Shown here piece after piece: positions 62,983 to 64,000 of a stretch of DNA of 64,000 nucleotides; positions within the stretch are counted from its first letter, which is position 1, and each line of letters starts with the position of its first letter. A program made the position numbers and the translations under genes. Under the pieces are notes generated by a model that searched no databases, had not been told where the DNA came from, and saw only the letters and a list, made by a program, of their open reading frames with translations. The stretch is taken from the NCBI GenBank assembly GCA_028829895.1, contig CM054181.1, forward strand, positions 113,365,860-113,429,859, in the 5' to 3' direction. This DNA is from Sinotaia quadrata. Taxonomy: Eukaryota; Mollusca; Gastropoda; Architaenioglossa; Viviparidae.

Positions 62983-63812
62983 TCACCTGTTCCAGGAACT
63001 GAGAAGAGCCAAATCATAACAGTTTATGATGGTGCCAGAATGCATTTATAACAAGTATCCTGCCAAAAGTTTCCACATCGTAATAAACGGTCCTTCGAAG
63101 ACTTTAACAATCTTTGCTTCCAGATGAAGCAATAACAAGTTATTAACAAATGTTTTGTTTATAATTAGTGAATGTGGTCATTAGCCTGATGACTTTTGAC
63201 CGCCGCCTTAAATAACTTGCAGAAAGAATGTGTCCTTGACTGGTCAAACTAAAATCTTTGGAAATGGATTTAAAGTGACATTATAATTTAATATCCTCGT
63301 TGCAGCTGTGTCTTGGTGGGAGAGGCATAAACTAGGAATTGACTACTAGTTGATTTATTTATAATATTTATAAAAAAAATAATCTTTCAGCGCGTAAAAC
63401 CAGATTTAGTAGGCTACAAGATGAATTATTAGTGTCGTTTTAATTTTCTCAAGGATGGAGGTGTTATTTGGCTCATTGACAGGCCATCTACATCAGAACT
63501 AAGAGAATGTATGATTATATTATGATCGAAAAAAATTAATCAAGTAATCCACTAGCACATGAAATCTTGTATAATGCCACAATGTTCTTAGCTGTAATGG
63601 CGTCTGTCAGATACCAAAGTATGTATTTAAATCACCATCTACATTTAACAGTCAACTTCTGAATACATGCTTTCGTGAAACTATTAATTTACTGCTGTCT
63701 TCTTGATTTCAATGCTGATTGTGCAATTAAGTGCCTGACTTAAAGTCTAAATGAACGAATAATCACTATTGAGGGGTTGTTTTCATGCAGAGCATTATAA
63801 GTTTTCTCTCAG

Positions 63813-64000
63813 GTAGCTCACATACTGGAATACAAAATCACTCCAGTTGTGTGTAGTGTCGGAATTTGTTGAACATCCTCAACATATTGGTCCTGACTGA
63901 ACTCGGCCTGAAGGAATCTCCTTATGTGTACCTCCTGTCCTTGTCCGTCACCGACTTCTCAGCCCTGCTCATGGCGGCCGTCTTTCTCCTGGTGACCGAG
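63813..64000 (+). pseudogene. GPCR copy I: partial at window end, frameshifted
   Basis: It begins at the same acceptor. GGAATTATG of the other copies is GGAATTTG here (about 63,861-63,868), a one-base loss that breaks the frame in helix 1. The exon runs off the end of the window. Confidence 0.85.

Larger units (their letters stand above)
58442..64000 (+). repeat. Tandem array of 1,513/1,514-bp receptor-derived units
   Basis: Unit starts (ATCACCTGTTCCAGG after the MEQH stop) fall at about 58,442, 59,956, 61,469 and 62,983, spacing 1,514, 1,513 and 1,514 bp. The last unit is cut by the window end. Each unit holds the inter-copy DNA with the exon-1 deletion, then exon 2 truncated after helix 5. 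Units are almost base-for-base identical; I noticed only two one-base deletions and a silent C to T near 61,412. Confidence 0.95.

Overview
The window looks like animal genomic DNA, most likely from a gastropod or other mollusc. It is AT-rich, has spliced exons with GT/AG borders, degenerate LINE retrotransposons and many micro- and minisatellites. I see no operons, ribosome binding sites or bacterial genes. The mollusc call is an inference from repeat style and from the receptor type.

Bases 1 to about 41,700 hold no convincing host protein gene. They hold about twenty independent tandem arrays (periods of 4 to 95 bp), long GT/CA and TATC microsatellites, and decayed retrotransposon pieces. 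The retrotransposon pieces are a reverse transcriptase with a YVDD box near 27.3 kb, LINE C-terminal tails at 20.7 and 29.1 kb, and a possible endonuclease fragment at 30.0 kb. A fold-back MITE-like element lies at 34.55 kb. The long open frames here come from arrays whose period is a multiple of three, or from low-complexity DNA.

From 41.7 kb to the end lies a lineage-specific cluster of one class A (rhodopsin-like) GPCR gene. Copy A is a complete three-exon gene (41,747-41,812; 43,197-44,155; 46,975-47,182). It encodes a 410-residue, seven-helix receptor resembling FMRFamide/neuropeptide receptors. Copy B (48,899-52,856) keeps exons 2 and 3 open but has no exon 1. Next comes a rearranged block: a truncated forward exon 2 (copy C), an immediate 89-bp hairpin, a long inverted segment carrying the 3' half of another copy (copy D, minus strand), and a second strand switch at about 58,250. 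From there to the window end a 1,513/1,514-bp unit is tandemly amplified (E, F, G, H, I). Each unit carries exon 2 cut off after helix 5, with a stop codon supplied by fused intergenic DNA.

Every copy after A has lost exon 1 through the same deletion, so one exon-1-less founder was amplified. Copies B onward are either pseudogenes in the making or alternative exon-2/exon-3 cassettes that could splice to exon 1 of A, because the splice acceptor and phase are kept. The near-identity of the tandem units points to very recent amplification or gene conversion. An assembly artefact must be excluded with long reads.
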